In this document: positions 8,878-17,381 of the stretch, in pieces
How the letters are laid out: every line of letters begins with the position of its first letter
Position numbering within the stretch: position 1 is the stretch's first letter
From: Hyphomicrobiales bacterium
GTDB lineage: Bacteria > Pseudomonadota > Alphaproteobacteria > Rhizobiales > Rhizobiaceae
Assembly (NCBI GenBank): GCA_900467685.1
Contig: UBQX01000008.1
Coordinates: 1 to 64,000, forward strand
DNA length: 64,000 bases
Direction of reading: 5' to 3'
The notes under the pieces: model-generated
Databases searched by the model: none
Seen by the model: the letters and a program-made list of their open reading frames with translations, nothing else
Told to the model about the DNA's origin: nothing
Program-made: the position numbers and the translations under genes

Positions 8878-10085
8878 CAGCGGATCACCGCGCCGTTTTC
8901 GGCAACCAGGCGCCCGCCCTTGAAGACCCGGCGCGGCTTCGGCACGCCGACGACCGCCTCCGGCACATGGGCCGCCGGCAGCGTCACGAAATCGGCTTTC
9001 GCGCCAACCGAAATGCCATAGCCTTCGAGCCGCAGCGCCTTTGCGCCACCTGCCGTGACCACATCGAAGGCGGAGGCGAGTTCGGCGTCGGTGAAGAAAC
9101 CGGAGCGGTAGGCGATGATCTCGGCCCGGCGCAACATGTCGCCATCGCCGAAGGGCCACCAGGAGTCGCGGATATTGTCGCTGCCGCTGAACACATTGAC
9201 ACCTTCGGCGCGGAGCAGCGCCACGGGCGGGAAATTATGATGGCCGGGCGCGTTGGTCATGATCGAAACGCCGCTGCGGGCAATCAGTCCTGCAATTTTC
9301 AGCGCCGCATCGCGCGGCAGATCGCCCAAACCATAGGCATGGCTCACCGAAACATGCCCCTGCATGCCCAGAGCAACCGTGCGAGCGCAGATCTCCTCGA
9401 TGGTCATCGCGCCAAGCTGGCTTCCATCGTGCAGATGGATATCGACGTCGACGCCATGCTTTTCGGCAACGCCGAACACGACATCGAGGTGGCCCTTGAT
9501 GTCACGGTCAAAGGAGAGCGGATCGAGCCCGCCGACGAGGTCCGCGCCGAGCCCGATGGCCTCATCGAGCAGGTCCGGTGTGCCAGGGCTTTTCAGGATG
9601 CCGCTCTGCGGAAAGGCGACGAGCTGGATATCGATGAGATCGCGATATTCCTCGCGCACCTTGAGGATGGTTTCCAGCGACTTCAGCCCGACCGAGCCAT
9701 CCACCATGACATGGCTGCGCATCTGCAGCGAACCGTTGGAGATGCAAAGATCGAGCTGGTTGCGGGCGCGCACCTCCATGGGCGCGGCCTGTGCCATGTT
9801 CTGCGCCTGGAAGGTCACGCGCTCGTGCACGTCGAAACCATCCGTGCAGGGTTTGTAGGGAATCCACTTGTCGCCCCAGAAGCTCGTGTCGAGATGGATA
9901 TGCCCTTCTACGAAGCTCGGAACGACAAGCGCGCCGGCAAGATCAACCGTCTCGTTCCCGACGCCCGAACCGGCTGGCACGATGGCTTTCATGCGCCCGT
10001 CGCGCACGATGATGTCGTTCAGCGTGCCGTTTTGCAGCAGCGCATTCTTGAAAAGCTTGTCCTGAAAGTTCACGGGGGCGTTCAC
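8877..10085 (-). CDS. Amidohydrolase, cytosine-deaminase-like
   Basis: First gene of the trio, 402 residues, from the CodA-like branch. The metal motif is HIH at residues 62-64 (VEGHIHLDTSFWGDKW). Further elements are IHLHDG, SHAYGLGD and GSDNIRDSWWPFGDG. Here the Asp expected to bind metal is kept (GSD), unlike in the paralogue at 6047-7303. The second His motif is followed by LHD rather than the CDE of E. coli CodA, so the substrate probably differs from cytosine. Its stop is coupled to the transferase start. The two amidohydrolases share the fold but are clearly divergent. Confidence 0.85.
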   Translation of the reverse strand: MNAPVNFQDKLFKNALLQNGTLNDIIVRDGRMKAIVPAGSGVGNETVDLAGALVVPSFVEGHIHLDTSFWGDKWIPYKPCTDGFDVHERVTFQAQNMAQAAPMEVRARNQLDLCISNGSLQMRSHVMVDGSVGLKSLETILKVREEYRDLIDIQLVAFPQSGILKSPGTPDLLDEAIGLGADLVGGLDPLSFDRDIKGHLDVVFGVAEKHGVDVDIHLHDGSQLGAMTIEEICARTVALGMQGHVSVSHAYGLGDLPRDAALKIAGLIARSGVSIMTNAPGHHNFPPVALLRAEGVNVFSGSDNIRDSWWPFGDGDMLRRAEIIAYRSGFFTDAELASAFDVVTAGGAKALRLEGYGISVGAKADFVTLPAAHVPEAVVGVPKPRRVFKGGRLVAENGAVIR

Positions 10086-10301
10086 TGGCTTTCATCCTCA
10101 TTCCGCCACCGGCCGAGGGGGCCGGCGGATGCACGGGTATCAAGCAATATTGATGCCAGTAGCGACGGCAAAGGACCAGAGCAAAAGCCCGGACACAGCG
10201 GCGCCTCTGCACCAGTTTTTCGCTGGCGAGAGGCGCGGCAGTAACAATCGTGGATCAGGCATCGATCAGGCGCGCGGCGACTTGACTGGCCGCGCCCGAC
10301 A
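10086..10301. promoter_or_regulatory. Upstream region of the amidohydrolase operon
   Basis: No gene fits here. The stretch should hold the promoter of the minus-strand trio. It contains ATCAA/TTGAT half-sites around a CAATATTG core (about 10140-10154) and a GCGCGGC/GCCGCGC inverted repeat at about 10272-10295 just after ribB. That repeat lacks a T run, so a terminator call is weak. Confidence 0.35.
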
Positions 10302-10958
10302 TCAGACGGCTTCGCGCATCGTTTCGTCGTTGGCGGAGGCCGCAATGAGGTTCTTCGCCTTGATATAGGCAACGAGATCCTCGATGGCGATCAGCTTGAG
10401 CCCGTGTTTTTCAGCGAAAATTTCGAGGTCCGGCAGACGCGCCATCGTGCCGTCATCCTTCGCGATTTCGCAGATGACGCCCGATGGCTTCAGGCCCGCA
10501 AGCTTGCAGAGATCGATCGCCGCTTCCGTATGGCCCGGACGGCGCAGAACGCCCTCGGGCACGGCGCGCAGCGGAAAAATGTGGCCGGGACGGGCAAAAT
10601 CATCCGGCTTTGCGGTCTCGTCCACCAGCGCCTGGATGGTCGCGGCGCGGTCGGCGGCAGAAATGCCGGTCGAGGTGCCGGGTATGTAGTCGACCGAGAC
10701 GGTGAAGGCCGTCTGCATCGATTCGGTGTTGCGCGGCACCATCGGCGGCAGTTCCAGCGCGTCGAGACGCTCGCCGGTCATCGGCACGCAGATGAGACCG
10801 CGTGCGTGGTTCATCATGAAGGCGATCTTCTCCGGCGTCGCATGTTCGGACGCGAAGACGATGTCGCCTTCGTTTTCACGGTCATGGTCGTCCACGACAA
10901 CGATCATCTCGCCGCGTGCGATGGCCGATACCGCCTCTTCGATCTTAGCAAAAGTCAT
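10302..10958 (-). CDS. ribB: 3,4-dihydroxy-2-butanone 4-phosphate synthase
   Basis: Converts ribulose 5-phosphate to 3,4-dihydroxy-2-butanone 4-phosphate and formate in riboflavin synthesis. It is a stand-alone 218-residue RibB, without the GTP cyclohydrolase II domain found in RibBA fusions. The acidic metal-binding motif [10 protein letters not shown] lies near the N terminus, followed by [21 protein letters not shown] and [11 protein letters not shown] come later. I chose the ATG at 10958, preceded by AAAGG; the TTG at 10973 is less likely. An FMN riboswitch lies upstream on the same strand, so the gene should be shut down when FMN is plentiful. Confidence 0.95.
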   Translation of the reverse strand: MTFAKIEEAVSAIARGEMIVVVDDHDRENEGDIVFASEHATPEKIAFMMNHARGLICVPMTGERLDALELPPMVPRNTESMQTAFTVSVDYIPGTSTGISAADRAATIQALVDETAKPDDFARPGHIFPLRAVPEGVLRRPGHTEAAIDLCKLAGLKPSGVICEIAKDDGTMARLPDLEIFAEKHGLKLIAIEDLVAYIKAKNLIAASANDETMREAV

Positions 10959-11083
10959 TTCAATGCCTTTCAAGGGTTATGCCGAAACCGGCAATCTCAA
11001 ACGATCCCTCTTTCGAGCGAACGTACGAATATCCCTTGGGCGAATAGCAACGGTCACACCCCGGCTGATAACAGCCAAAGGCT

Positions 11084-11233
11084 TCCGCGCGATCCTCTTC
11101 CATCCGGACTATACCGTCGGCTCCGGCATCTCACCGGATCTGCTGACCTTCCATCACAAGCGTCATGGAAGCGCTCGCGGGCTCCGGGATTTCTCCCGAT
11201 ACCGCCGGTGGGGAATTACACCCCGCCCTGAGA
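11084..11233 (-). promoter_or_regulatory. FMN riboswitch (RFN element)
   Basis: The minus strand carries the conserved blocks of the RFN aptamer in order: AGGGCGGGGTG near 11220-11235, CCCACCGGCGGTA, GAGCCCGCGAGCG, GGTCAGCAGATC, GGTGAGATGCCGGAGCCGAC, GGTATAGTCCGGATG and GAAGAGGA. It lies about 125 bases upstream of ribB. FMN binding is known to reduce expression of riboflavin genes; whether this one acts on transcription or translation is not clear from the roughly 110-base leader. Confidence 0.97.
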
Positions 11234-11241
11234 ACACCACA

Positions 11242-11271
11242 AAGATAAGACGGACTTATCGGCTTTTGCAA
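11242..11271 (-). promoter_or_regulatory. Possible sigma-70 promoter for ribB
   Basis: On the minus strand TTGCAA (11266-11271) and TATCTT (11242-11247) are 18 bases apart and sit just upstream of the riboswitch. Spacing and placement fit a housekeeping promoter, but the boxes are imperfect. Confidence 0.45.
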
Positions 11272-11355
11272 GTGCTCACGGCGGGTAAAATCGTTTCAGA
11301 CTTGAAATATGATGCTCAAAGACTGAACGCTCGGGCAAAATGTTGCCCGGCGTCC

Positions 11356-12642
11356 TCAGCGGGCAGCAGCCCGAACAGGCAGCGCATGCGTCACCGTTGC
11401 GCCAAATTCATAGTAGGCGGCACGCGCGGAGGCGAAACGCTCGCTGTGGCTCTGCACGGGTCTCACCGGCAAGGCGTCCGGATTGTTCTCCAGAAGCGCA
11501 ATCGCCGACTGAGTCCCGAACACCGTGCCCGGACCGATGCCCCGCCCGGAATAGCCGAAGCTTGCATAGGCGTTCGGACCGAAGGCGACAATCTTCGGGA
11601 CATGGTCGCTGGTCATGGCGATGCGGCCGCGCCAGCTATGCTCGAAGGGCAGATCGCCGATCTCCGGGAACAGCGCCTTGAGCTTGCGCCGCGCCCAACC
11701 GGTATGGAACGGGGCCCCCAGACCCTCGCTGTCACCCATGCCGCCGACGATCATGCGCCCTGCATGATCGGTGCGGAAGGAGGACATGACGAGAGCGGTG
11801 TCCCAGCAGCCCTCGCCCCCGGCAAGGATTTTCTCTCGCGCGGCAGCCGGCATGGGAACGGTGGCAAACTGGCAGTAGCCGACCGGAATGAATTCCGGCT
11901 TGAACGGCGTTTCGATGCCCAGATGATAGGCATTGGTGCCGATCAGCAGTGATTTGGCGGTCACGACACGACCGTTGCAGCTCGCGACCCAGCGGTCGCC
12001 TGCCCGCGCCAACGCCGTCACCCGCGAGCGCTCGAAAATGGCCGCGCCCGCAGCTTGTGCCGCACGGGCAAGGCCGCGCGCATAGGCCAGCGGCTGGATC
12101 GTGCCGGCGCGAGGATCGAAAAGCGCGCCCTTGTAGATATTTGTGCCCGTGCGTTTCGCAGCCTCGTCAGCGTCGAGCAATTGCAGCGGCGCACCGTGAC
12201 GATTGCCCTGACGGAAGCGCTCGGACAGGTCCTTGAAGCCCTCCTCGGAGTGGGCGAGATGCAGCGTGCCCTTTCGGGTTGCCTCGCACTCGATGCCCTC
12301 GCGCTCGATCAGACCGTAGACGCGGCCCGGCGCCTCGCCAAGGTCACGGATCAGGCGCGTCCCGTCCGCTTCGCCCATCTGTGAAATGATCTCGTCCGGC
12401 GGCAGCCAGAGGCCGGCATTTGCAAGGCCGACATTGCGGCCCGAGCCGCCATGACCGACAGTTTCGGCCTCCAGCAGGCAGACCGAAGCGCCGCGCCGCG
12501 CCGCTTCCAGTGCGGCCGAATTGCCGGTAAAGCCGCCGCCGATCACCAGGAGATCGACGGAGAGATCACGATCGAGCGGCGTGGCCGAGAAGGTTTCCCG
12601 GCTGCTCGCCCGCCACAGATTGGAACCGCGGTCAGATGTCAA
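11356..12642 (-). CDS. amaA: FAD-dependent amine oxidase, probable L-pipecolate oxidase (AmaA-like)
   Basis: A 428-residue DAO-fold flavoenzyme. The FAD-binding motif is GGGFTGNSAALEAARRG near residue 33, followed by a GGSGRNVGLANAG segment, and FGYSGRGIGPGTVFG near the C terminus, as in gamma-glutamylputrescine and pipecolate oxidases. It follows and overlaps an ALDH7-type gene by 11 bases, the arrangement known for Pseudomonas amaB-amaA, where the oxidase makes piperideine-6-carboxylate for the dehydrogenase. The start is a TTG preceded by AGGGAG; no ATG is available in range. A putrescine-type oxidase is the main alternative. Confidence 0.72.
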   Translation of the reverse strand: MTSDRGSNLWRASSRETFSATPLDRDLSVDLLVIGGGFTGNSAALEAARRGASVCLLEAETVGHGGSGRNVGLANAGLWLPPDEIISQMGEADGTRLIRDLGEAPGRVYGLIEREGIECEATRKGTLHLAHSEEGFKDLSERFRQGNRHGAPLQLLDADEAAKRTGTNIYKGALFDPRAGTIQPLAYARGLARAAQAAGAAIFERSRVTALARAGDRWVASCNGRVVTAKSLLIGTNAYHLGIETPFKPEFIPVGYCQFATVPMPAAAREKILAGGEGCWDTALVMSSFRTDHAGRMIVGGMGDSEGLGAPFHTGWARRKLKALFPEIGDLPFEHSWRGRIAMTSDHVPKIVAFGPNAYASFGYSGRGIGPGTVFGTQSAIALLENNPDALPVRPVQSHSERFASARAAYYEFGATVTHALPVRAAAR

Positions 12643-14131
12643 ATTTCACTCCCTGGGCCAGAGGCAGTTTGGAGGAATAGTTGATGGTCGAGGTCTGGCG
12701 GCGCATGTAGCCCTTCCAGGCATCGGAACCGGATTCGCGCCCGCCGCCGGTTTCCTTCTCGCCGCCGAAGGCCCCGCCGATTTCGGCACCCGAAGGGCCG
12801 ATATTGACGTTGGCAATGCCGCAATCGGAGCCGGAGGCCGACAGGAAGGTCTCGGCTTCGCGGATGTTGAGCGTGAAGATGCAGGACGAGAGGCCCTGCG
12901 GCACATCGTTCTGCAGCGCGATCGCCTCGTCCAGTTCGTCATAGGTCAGAACGTAGAGGATCGGCGCGAAGGTTTCCGTCTTCACGGTGGCCGACTGCGA
13001 CGGCATCTCGACCAGAGCCGGTGCGGCATAGGCACCTGCCGGAACGCCTGAAGTCACGACATCGCCACCATGAACCTTGCCGCCTTCGGCCTTGGCATTG
13101 GCAAGCGCCTTCTGCATCGCATCCATCGCGCCCTTGTCGACCAGCGGGCCGATGAGAACGCCGGCTTCGCGCGGATCGCCGATCTTCAGCGAGGAATAGG
13201 CCTTGGCGAGGCGCGCAACGAGATCGTCCTTGATCGAACGATGCACGATGAGGCGGCGCAGCGACGTGCAGCGCTGGCCGGCGGTGCCGACCGCCGAGAA
13301 CACGATGGCGCGCACCGCCATGTCGAGATCGGCGGACGGGGCCACGATCATCGCATTGTTACCGCCGAGTTCGAGAATCGGGCGGCCGAAGCGGGCCATG
13401 ACCTTCGGGCCGACGATATGGCCCATGCGGGTCGAGCCGGTGGCCGAGATGATCGGCACATCGCGCGAGGCAACCAGCGCCTCGCCGACATCCGCACCGC
13501 CGATGACGAGCTGGCAAAGGCCTTCGGGCGCATCGGAACCGAAACGCTCGATGGCGCGCATCATGATCTTGTGGGTGGCAATTGCCGTCAGCGGCGTCTT
13601 TTCGGACGGCTTCCAGATCACCGGATCGCCGCAGACGAGCGCCAGCGCCGCGTTCCAGCTCCAGACGGCCACGGGGAAGTTGAAGGCGGAGATGACGCCG
13701 CACGGACCCATCGGATGCCAGGTCTCGGTCATCTTGTGGCCGGGACGTTCGGACGCGATCGTGAGACCGTAAAGCTGGCGGGAAAGGCCGACCGCGAAGT
13801 CGCAGATGTCGATCATTTCCTGAACTTCGCCAAGGCCTTCCGAGGTGATCTTGCCAGCTTCAAGTGTTACGAGAGCGCCGAGTTCGGTCTTGGCGGCGCG
13901 CAGCTCTTCGCCGAGCAGGCGGACCAGTTCGCCGCGACGCGGCGCCGGCACATCGCGCCAGGCCTTGAAGGCGGCGACCGAACGGGCGATCACGTCCTTC
14001 ATGTCCTCGGCGCTCGTTTCATGCACGCGGGCGATTTCGGCACCGTCGATCGGCGAACGCACGGCGAGCGTACCGCCGGTCAGTTCCGCCGAGGTCAAAC
14101 CGCAAGCTTTCAGAATATCGTGATGCGTCAT
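12632..14131 (-). CDS. amaB: Aldehyde dehydrogenase, ALDH7/aminoadipate semialdehyde type (AmaB-like)
   Basis: An NAD-dependent aldehyde dehydrogenase of 499 residues. Catalytic Cys288 lies in GTAGQRCTSLRR and the activating Glu in LELGGNNAMIV. Both segments match the ALDH7 (antiquitin) group, which oxidises alpha-aminoadipate semialdehyde in lysine/pipecolate catabolism. The N-terminal coenzyme region has GPCGVISAFNFPVAVWSWN. It is first in a two-gene unit with the flavin oxidase, and a LysR gene diverges upstream. Motifs make the enzyme class firm; the substrate rests on the ALDH7 signature and gene context. Confidence 0.85.
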   Translation of the reverse strand: MTHHDILKACGLTSAELTGGTLAVRSPIDGAEIARVHETSAEDMKDVIARSVAAFKAWRDVPAPRRGELVRLLGEELRAAKTELGALVTLEAGKITSEGLGEVQEMIDICDFAVGLSRQLYGLTIASERPGHKMTETWHPMGPCGVISAFNFPVAVWSWNAALALVCGDPVIWKPSEKTPLTAIATHKIMMRAIERFGSDAPEGLCQLVIGGADVGEALVASRDVPIISATGSTRMGHIVGPKVMARFGRPILELGGNNAMIVAPSADLDMAVRAIVFSAVGTAGQRCTSLRRLIVHRSIKDDLVARLAKAYSSLKIGDPREAGVLIGPLVDKGAMDAMQKALANAKAEGGKVHGGDVVTSGVPAGAYAAPALVEMPSQSATVKTETFAPILYVLTYDELDEAIALQNDVPQGLSSCIFTLNIREAETFLSASGSDCGIANVNIGPSGAEIGGAFGGEKETGGGRESGSDAWKGYMRRQTSTINYSSKLPLAQGVKFDI

Positions 14132-14273
14132 CCGCTGTCTCCATTTATGCGCAACCGGCGGGCAATGAGGCCTCTATCCCTCGGTCGCATGATTTTCCAT
14201 TTTTGACAGGATAGCGTGAAGTCCTCTATGAAATGAGCGAAGAATTGGAACATTGGTTGGAGAATAAGTCACA

Positions 14274-15179
14274 ATGCTCGCCCCGCGACGCTTCCTCCCC
14301 TCGATCAGTTCGCTCCTCGCGCTGGAGGCGGTCGATCGCCTGGGCTCGGCGACGGCCGCGGCGGAGGAACTGTCGCTCACGCATTCCGCCGTCAGCCGGC
14401 AGCTGAAGGTGCTGGAGGAGCAAATCGGCGTGACGCTGCTGCGCCGGGTGGGCAAGGGCCTGGCGCTGACGCCGTCGGGCGCGGATTATGCGCGCTCCGT
14501 GCGCGACTGCCTCAACGATCTCGCCCGCGCCAGCCTCAAGATTCGCGCCGGCGGCACCCGCAGCAGCCTCAATCTCGCTGTACTTCCTGCGTTCGGCATG
14601 CACTGGCTCGCGCCGCGGCTGAAGGCGTTTTCGGCGCAATATCCGGATGTGACCGCCAACCTGACGACGCGACTCTCGCCCTTCGATTTCGCCCGCGAAA
14701 AGTTCGACGCGGCGATCCATTATGGCGGGCAGGACTGGCAAGGGGTCGACTATCTCGAACTGTCGCGCGAACGGGTCATCCCGGCGGCAAGTGCGGAACT
14801 TCTGGGCAGCGGTCGCAAGACGGCGGAGGAACTGCTTTCCATGCCGCTACTCCATCTCGAAAGCCGCCCCGGGGCATGGGAGGAATGGTTTGCGGCGCAA
14901 GGCTCCGAGGCGGACCGACTGCGCGGCATGCTCTTCGACCAGTTCACCGCGATGGCGGAAGCCGCCGCCCTGGGATTCGGCGTGGCGCTGCTGCCCGAAT
15001 ATCTGGCAGAGAGCGAATTCCGGCGCGGTCGCCTGCGCCCCGCCTTTCCAGACTACCTGCCGCTTGCAGGACGCTACTATCTCGTCTGGCCGAACAGCCA
15101 GCCGCCCAGCCGCCCGCTCGCATCGCTGATCGCCTTCCTGAGGGAGACAGAGGGCAAGGCTGTCACGGCACCTCGATGA
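14274..15179 (+). CDS. LysR-family transcriptional regulator (GcvA-like)
   Basis: A 301-residue regulator with an N-terminal winged helix-turn-helix (residues about 10-65, ATAAAEELSLTHSAVSRQLKVL) and a periplasmic-binding-protein-like effector domain. It diverges from the amaBA-like pair across 142 bases, the usual layout for a LysR activator of the neighbouring operon and of itself. Its 3' end overlaps the convergent response-regulator gene by 17 bases. The effector is unknown; a lysine or pipecolate intermediate is a reasonable guess. Confidence 0.92.
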   Translation: MLAPRRFLPSISSLLALEAVDRLGSATAAAEELSLTHSAVSRQLKVLEEQIGVTLLRRVGKGLALTPSGADYARSVRDCLNDLARASLKIRAGGTRSSLNLAVLPAFGMHWLAPRLKAFSAQYPDVTANLTTRLSPFDFAREKFDAAIHYGGQDWQGVDYLELSRERVIPAASAELLGSGRKTAEELLSMPLLHLESRPGAWEEWFAAQGSEADRLRGMLFDQFTAMAEAAALGFGVALLPEYLAESEFRRGRLRPAFPDYLPLAGRYYLVWPNSQPPSRPLASLIAFLRETEGKAVTAPR

Positions 15180-15600
15180 CGGAGAAGAACAGACCAAGCT
15201 GGCGGATGGCGTTGGCAAAGCCTTCGTAGTCGACCGGCTTGGTGATGTAGACATTCGCGCCGAGATCGTAGCAGCGCTGGATCTCGCGCGCATCGTCCGT
15301 CGTTGTCAGGATCACCACCGGCAGGCGCTTGGTGAAGGGGTTCTCCTTGATATGCTGCAGGATTTCCGTGCCCGACATGTCCGGCAGGTTCAAATCCAGC
15401 AGGATCAGGAGATAGCGGTCGGCCGAAACCGTGCCGCTCATGTCCTTGCCGAGAATGTATTCCAGCGCCGAGGTCCCGTTGGTAAACGGCACGATCTCGT
15501 TATGCACGCCGGCGCGGCGCACATTCTTTTCGATGAGGCGGGCATGACCCTCATCGTCCTCGATCATCACGATGGTGACTTCGCGACCATTGGCTTTCAT
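15163..15600 (-). CDS. Single-domain response regulator (Rcp1-like)
   Basis: A 145-residue receiver with no output domain. The acidic pair is at IEDDEGHA, the phospho-acceptor is Asp69 (LLDLNLPD), and the conserved Thr and Lys are in ILTTTDD and ITKPVD. The long loop before Asp69 and the final hydrophobic tail resemble regulators that partner phytochrome-type kinases. The start overlaps the stop of the upstream histidine kinase as ATGA, so this is probably its phosphorylation target. With no output domain it must act through protein contacts or pass on phosphate. Confidence 0.92.
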   Translation of the reverse strand: MKANGREVTIVMIEDDEGHARLIEKNVRRAGVHNEIVPFTNGTSALEYILGKDMSGTVSADRYLLILLDLNLPDMSGTEILQHIKENPFTKRLPVVILTTTDDAREIQRCYDLGANVYITKPVDYEGFANAIRQLGLFFSVIEVP

Positions 15601-17087
15601 GCAGACATACTCCTTAAAACCTGCGTGAGATCGGTGGGTGTGGTCAGGATGAAGGCCGACCCCTTCCCCGGCACCGAGCGGACATCAATTTCGCCGCCGA
15701 GATTGCGGGCGAGCGAGCGGACATGGGCAAGGCCGATGCCCTCACCCCTCTGATCCTGCGGACCGGCGCGGCGGAAAAGTTCGAAGACGCGTTCGAGATC
15801 GTCTTCCTCAATGCCGCGACCATTGTCCTCGACGATGATATCGACGAGGCGGCCGCGCCGCACCGCGTCGATCCTGATGCGCAACGCCCGATCGGCGCTT
15901 CTGTATTTGATGGCGTTATCGACGAGATTGGCAAGGATCTGTTCGATCGACATCCGGTCGCTGAAGAGCTTCAGAGACGACAGCGCCAGTTCCACCTCGC
16001 CTCCGACCTCGTCGATACGATGCTGCTGGCTGGCGACGACATTGGCCGCAATGTCCTTGATCTCAAGAGACTCGGGCTTGAGCTGGCGCCGGCCATCGCG
16101 CGAAATCTTGAGGATCGCATTGATCAGCCCGTCCATACGCGAGGTCGAGGAGCGAATGAAGCCCAGTGCCTCCGGCATGTCCTGCTCGACAGCCATGCGG
16201 GCATCCAGCACCTGCTGCTGCGAAATCGGCGCGCCGTCTGCCAGCACATAGGCGCTCACATCCTTGATCGACCGGTCTAGCTCGCTTGCGAAGCCCATGA
16301 TGTTGACGAGCGGCGCGCGCAGATCATGCGTCACGATATAGGCATAGCGCTGGATCTCCTGGTTCGCGCGGACCACGTCCTGCGTGCGTTCCTGGACGCG
16401 CATTTCCAGCTCTTCGTTCAGCTTCATCAACTCCCGTCGCGCCTGGGTCAGCGAACCGACATGGCGCATGATGATGTAGATGGCACCACCCAGAACCACC
16501 AGAATGGCGATGAAGGCCGCGATGATGATGAACTGCAGGCGACCGGATGTGGAATCATACTTGCTGACATTGTTTTTGATCGCGACATCAGACGCTCGGA
16601 TGATGGTCTGCATCTTGTCACGGATGGTCGTCATGAGGTCCTGGCCGGCCCCATCACTGACCGTCCGCCGCGCCGCCTGAAGGTCACCCTTCTGGGCCAC
16701 ATCGACGGTGGCCTCCATCTCCTTGAGCTTCTGCTCGATCAAACTGAAGAGCTGGGAGGTGTCATGCTCATGGCTCGGCAATGCGCTGATCGCATTGGTG
16801 AGCTTGGTCTCGGCTTGCGCAATTTGCGTGACCGCATCTTCATAAGGCTTCAGGAAAGCGGGATCCAGTGTCAGCAGATACCCGCGCTGCCCCGTCTCCG
16901 CGTCCTGCAGCAGACTGAAGAGGTCGACGGCGGCCGAACGCGCGACGCGCTCTGCGACGAGCCTGTTGAAGGTCGCCTGCGTCTGGGCAATCAGCACGAT
17001 GGCGGACAGGACGACCGACACCAGAAGCGCCGAGCCGCAGAAAAGCATGATCAGCGAATTTCTAACAAAAGGCCTGTTGATCGTCAT
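15597..17087 (-). CDS. CHASE3-domain sensor histidine kinase
   Basis: A 496-residue membrane kinase. One membrane helix (about 11-33) leads into a periplasmic CHASE3 sensor (DAETGQRGYLLTLDP motif), then a second helix (about 189-211), a coiled linker, a HisKA domain with His254 in THDLRAPLVNIMGF, and a HATPase domain with N box LVDNAIKYRS and DNGRGIEEDDLERVFELF. It is coupled to the single-domain regulator that follows. Upstream on the same strand lie an EcfG-type promoter and then a strong terminator, so expression may depend on readthrough. The signal sensed by CHASE3 domains is unknown. Confidence 0.93.
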   Translation of the reverse strand: MTINRPFVRNSLIMLFCGSALLVSVVLSAIVLIAQTQATFNRLVAERVARSAAVDLFSLLQDAETGQRGYLLTLDPAFLKPYEDAVTQIAQAETKLTNAISALPSHEHDTSQLFSLIEQKLKEMEATVDVAQKGDLQAARRTVSDGAGQDLMTTIRDKMQTIIRASDVAIKNNVSKYDSTSGRLQFIIIAAFIAILVVLGGAIYIIMRHVGSLTQARRELMKLNEELEMRVQERTQDVVRANQEIQRYAYIVTHDLRAPLVNIMGFASELDRSIKDVSAYVLADGAPISQQQVLDARMAVEQDMPEALGFIRSSTSRMDGLINAILKISRDGRRQLKPESLEIKDIAANVVASQQHRIDEVGGEVELALSSLKLFSDRMSIEQILANLVDNAIKYRSADRALRIRIDAVRRGRLVDIIVEDNGRGIEEDDLERVFELFRRAGPQDQRGEGIGLAHVRSLARNLGGEIDVRSVPGKGSAFILTTPTDLTQVLRSMSA

Positions 17088-17137
17088 GAGAGAACCGGCA
17101 GTCGTTTGAGATCAGGGCGCCAGGCGCGCAAGAACAG

Positions 17138-17165
17138 AAAAAGCCGCGCCTCGGAGAGGCGCGGC
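17138..17165 (-). terminator. Strong intrinsic terminator upstream of the CHASE3 kinase
   Basis: A perfect 10-bp stem (17143-17152 with 17156-17165, 3-nt loop) is followed on the minus strand by five T residues. It faces away from any minus-strand protein gene end, so it must terminate a non-coding transcript or a leader. Confidence 0.88.
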
Positions 17166-17306
17166 AGAGTTAGGCCGTCATGAGGGGACTTGGAAAGGGC
17201 GACGGCCATTTCGGGGGCTGAAAAACGCTTCAAATTACTTCACACACTCGAACTCAAGTCAGTCTGCTGAAGCCGGGGGGTCGGCGGCTCCGCATGGCAG
17301 GGTCGG
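17138..17306 (-). ncRNA. Candidate EcfG-dependent C-rich small RNA
   Basis: A minus-strand EcfG-type promoter (17313-17337) predicts a start near 17306, and a perfect intrinsic terminator follows about 165 bases later. The interval has no convincing ORF. It carries runs of C, and a GGCCGTC/GACGGCC stem (17201-17207 with 17173-17179) presents a CCCC-containing 21-nt loop. C-rich loops are typical of alphaproteobacterial small RNAs that pair with ribosome-binding sites, such as the sigma-T-dependent GsrN of Caulobacter. Alternatively it is an attenuated leader of the kinase mRNA. Inferred, not shown. Confidence 0.55.
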
Positions 17307-17312
17307 CGGAAA

Positions 17313-17337
17313 AACGCGCGACCGAAGCCAGAGTTCC
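17313..17337 (-). promoter_or_regulatory. EcfG-type promoter reading toward the small RNA and kinase
   Basis: On the minus strand GGAAC (17333-17337), 16 bases, then CGTT (17313-17316): an exact fit to the general stress sigma factor promoter. It lies back to back with the plus-strand site at 17382. Confidence 0.75.
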
Positions 17338-17381
17338 ATGCACTTGCAAAAAAACTTTTGAAAACCTTCAGCACCGGATTT

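Noticed and set aside
8878-9159. N-terminal extension of the gamma-glutamyltransferase homologue
   Set aside because: The extra frame lies inside the upstream amidohydrolase gene, is Arg-rich and non-homologous. The ATG at 8877 begins directly with the family sequence.
10138-10155. FNR-like box before the amidohydrolase operon
   Set aside because: The half-sites are in the order ATCAA then TTGAT, the reverse of an FNR site, and the spacer is not four bases.
10272-10295. Intrinsic terminator after ribB
   Set aside because: The GCGCGGC/GCCGCGC repeat can fold, but no T run follows on the minus strand, so I left it as an unassigned inverted repeat.
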